From contig JAFAPF010000345.1 in NCBI GenBank assembly GCA_019247245.1, forward strand, positions 1-6,359: 6,359 nucleotides of DNA, read 5' to 3'. The notes below the pieces were generated by a model. The model ran no database searches, was not told the DNA's origin, and was given only the letters and a program-made list of their open reading frames with translations. This stretch comes from Rubrobacter sp. Lineage in GTDB: Bacteria > Actinomycetota > Rubrobacteria > Rubrobacterales > Rubrobacteraceae. The position numbers were made by a program, and so were the translations under genes. Below, piece by piece: positions 5,747-6,359 of the stretch; position 1 is the stretch's first letter, and every line of letters begins with the position of its first letter.

Positions 5747-6359
5747 GGTGGACGACCTTCGTCGCCGTGACCTCGTCGAGGAGCTCGGGGCCATAGCCGA
5801 AGCCGAGGCCACTTGCTTTTCTCGGTTCCGCGGCCCCTCCGGGGCCACCCCCGAAGACCGCGTTGATCTTGACCGTCCCGACGGAAAGCTCCCGACAGGC
5901 CTTCTGTGCATGCTCCGGGTTCGGCGTGAGTACCACGGCTGCAAGCCCGTACAAAGTGTCGTTGGCCTTCTTCAGGCCCTCCTCGAACGATGCTACCACC
6001 TCCACGGCGGCTACGGGACCAAAGGTTTCCTCGTCTATCACGGCCATTCCCGAACGAACACCTGAAAGAACGGTCGGCGGATAGAAGAAGCCGGGACCAT
6101 CGGGAACCTCACCGCCGCACAAAAGCTCTGCCCCGGCCTCGACCGCCTGCATGACGTGGCGGTGTACGAGCTCGCGCTGGCCTTCGTCAATGAGGGGTCC
6201 CACCTGGGTTTCAGGCTGTGTGCCGTCGCCTACTTGTAGGGCCTGGGCGCGGACCACGAGCTCTCGTAGGAACTCGTCGGCCACAGATTCGTGAACGTAA
6301 ATGCGTTCCGTGGAAGTGCAGATCTGACCGGTATTAGCGAACGACCCGGTCGCGGCCTC
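5724..6359 (-). CDS. aldehyde dehydrogenase, NAD(P)+-dependent, C-terminal part
   Basis: The gene enters from beyond the right window edge; 211 residues are seen, less than half of the usual 480-500. The visible part starts just before the catalytic cysteine, in FANTGQICTSTERIYVHE, with Cys at 6320-6318. It continues with the usual ETFGPV (after VIDEE) that contacts the cofactor, then YGLAAVVLTPNPEHA, the VGTVKIN strand, and a glycine-rich GGGPGGAAEPRKASGLGFGYG loop near the C-terminus, where the family shapes the substrate entrance. It should oxidise an aldehyde to the acid in the cytosol. The substrate cannot be inferred; the N-terminal half is not available. The stop at 5726-5724 lies inside the start of the glycosyltransferase gene, so they form one transcription unit. 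No damage is visible. Confidence 0.94.
   Translation of the reverse strand, partial: EAATGSFANTGQICTSTERIYVHESVADEFLRELVVRAQALQVGDGTQPETQVGPLIDEGQRELVHRHVMQAVEAGAELLCGGEVPDGPGFFYPPTVLSGVRSGMAVIDEETFGPVAAVEVVASFEEGLKKANDTLYGLAAVVLTPNPEHAQKACRELSVGTVKINAVFGGGPGGAAEPRKASGLGFGYGPELLDEVTATKVVHHAVAPRL

Noticed and set aside
5747..5944. N-terminal extension of the glycosyltransferase to 5944
   Set aside because: It lies wholly over the dehydrogenase coding region in another frame and is arginine/serine-rich with no family similarity.
4643..6065. Plus-strand open frames opposite the glycosyltransferase and dehydrogenase
   Set aside because: The minus-strand frames carry full family motifs; these are shadows.

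Overview
The window looks like chromosomal DNA from a high-GC Gram-positive bacterium. The protein styles (an Nramp transporter with a divergent DtxR-type regulator, a Nudix hydrolase, a CAT-type permease, a family 9 glycosyltransferase) fit Actinobacteria, and the wording of several proteins recalls Rubrobacter. That placement comes from memory of the families, not from a search. No rRNA, tRNA, CRISPR array or insertion sequence is visible.

Left part (1-787): an apparently broken stub of an unrecognised gene (1-197), a short regulatory stretch, and an intact Nudix hydrolase gene (324-737, +).

Middle part (788-2948): a divergent manganese-homeostasis pair in decay. The DtxR/MntR-type regulator on the minus strand (788-1475) carries one frameshift and one in-frame TAG. 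The Nramp-type Mn2+ transporter mntH on the plus strand (1633-2948) carries three frameshifts, a TAG where a tryptophan is expected, and probably an in-frame deletion near the C-terminus. Both proteins can still be read almost end to end by switching frames, so the decay is recent, or the assembly of this stretch is poor. The 157-bp AT-rich gap between them holds a perfect 10+10 bp inverted repeat (a candidate MntR operator), a perfect 13-bp tandem duplication at the mntR promoter, and a perfect 21-bp tandem duplication that ends in the mntH ribosome binding site.

Right part (2957-6359), all on the minus strand: an intact 497-residue APC/CAT-type amino acid permease converging on mntH with an 8-bp gap; a 213-bp spacer; then a two-gene unit read from right to left, the C-terminal part of an aldehyde dehydrogenase (cut by the window edge) and a family 9 glycosyltransferase whose start overlaps the dehydrogenase end by 23 bp.

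I do not see a new defence or mobile system. The most interesting content is the joint loss of a metal sensor and the transporter it presumably controlled, together with the rearranged promoter region between them.
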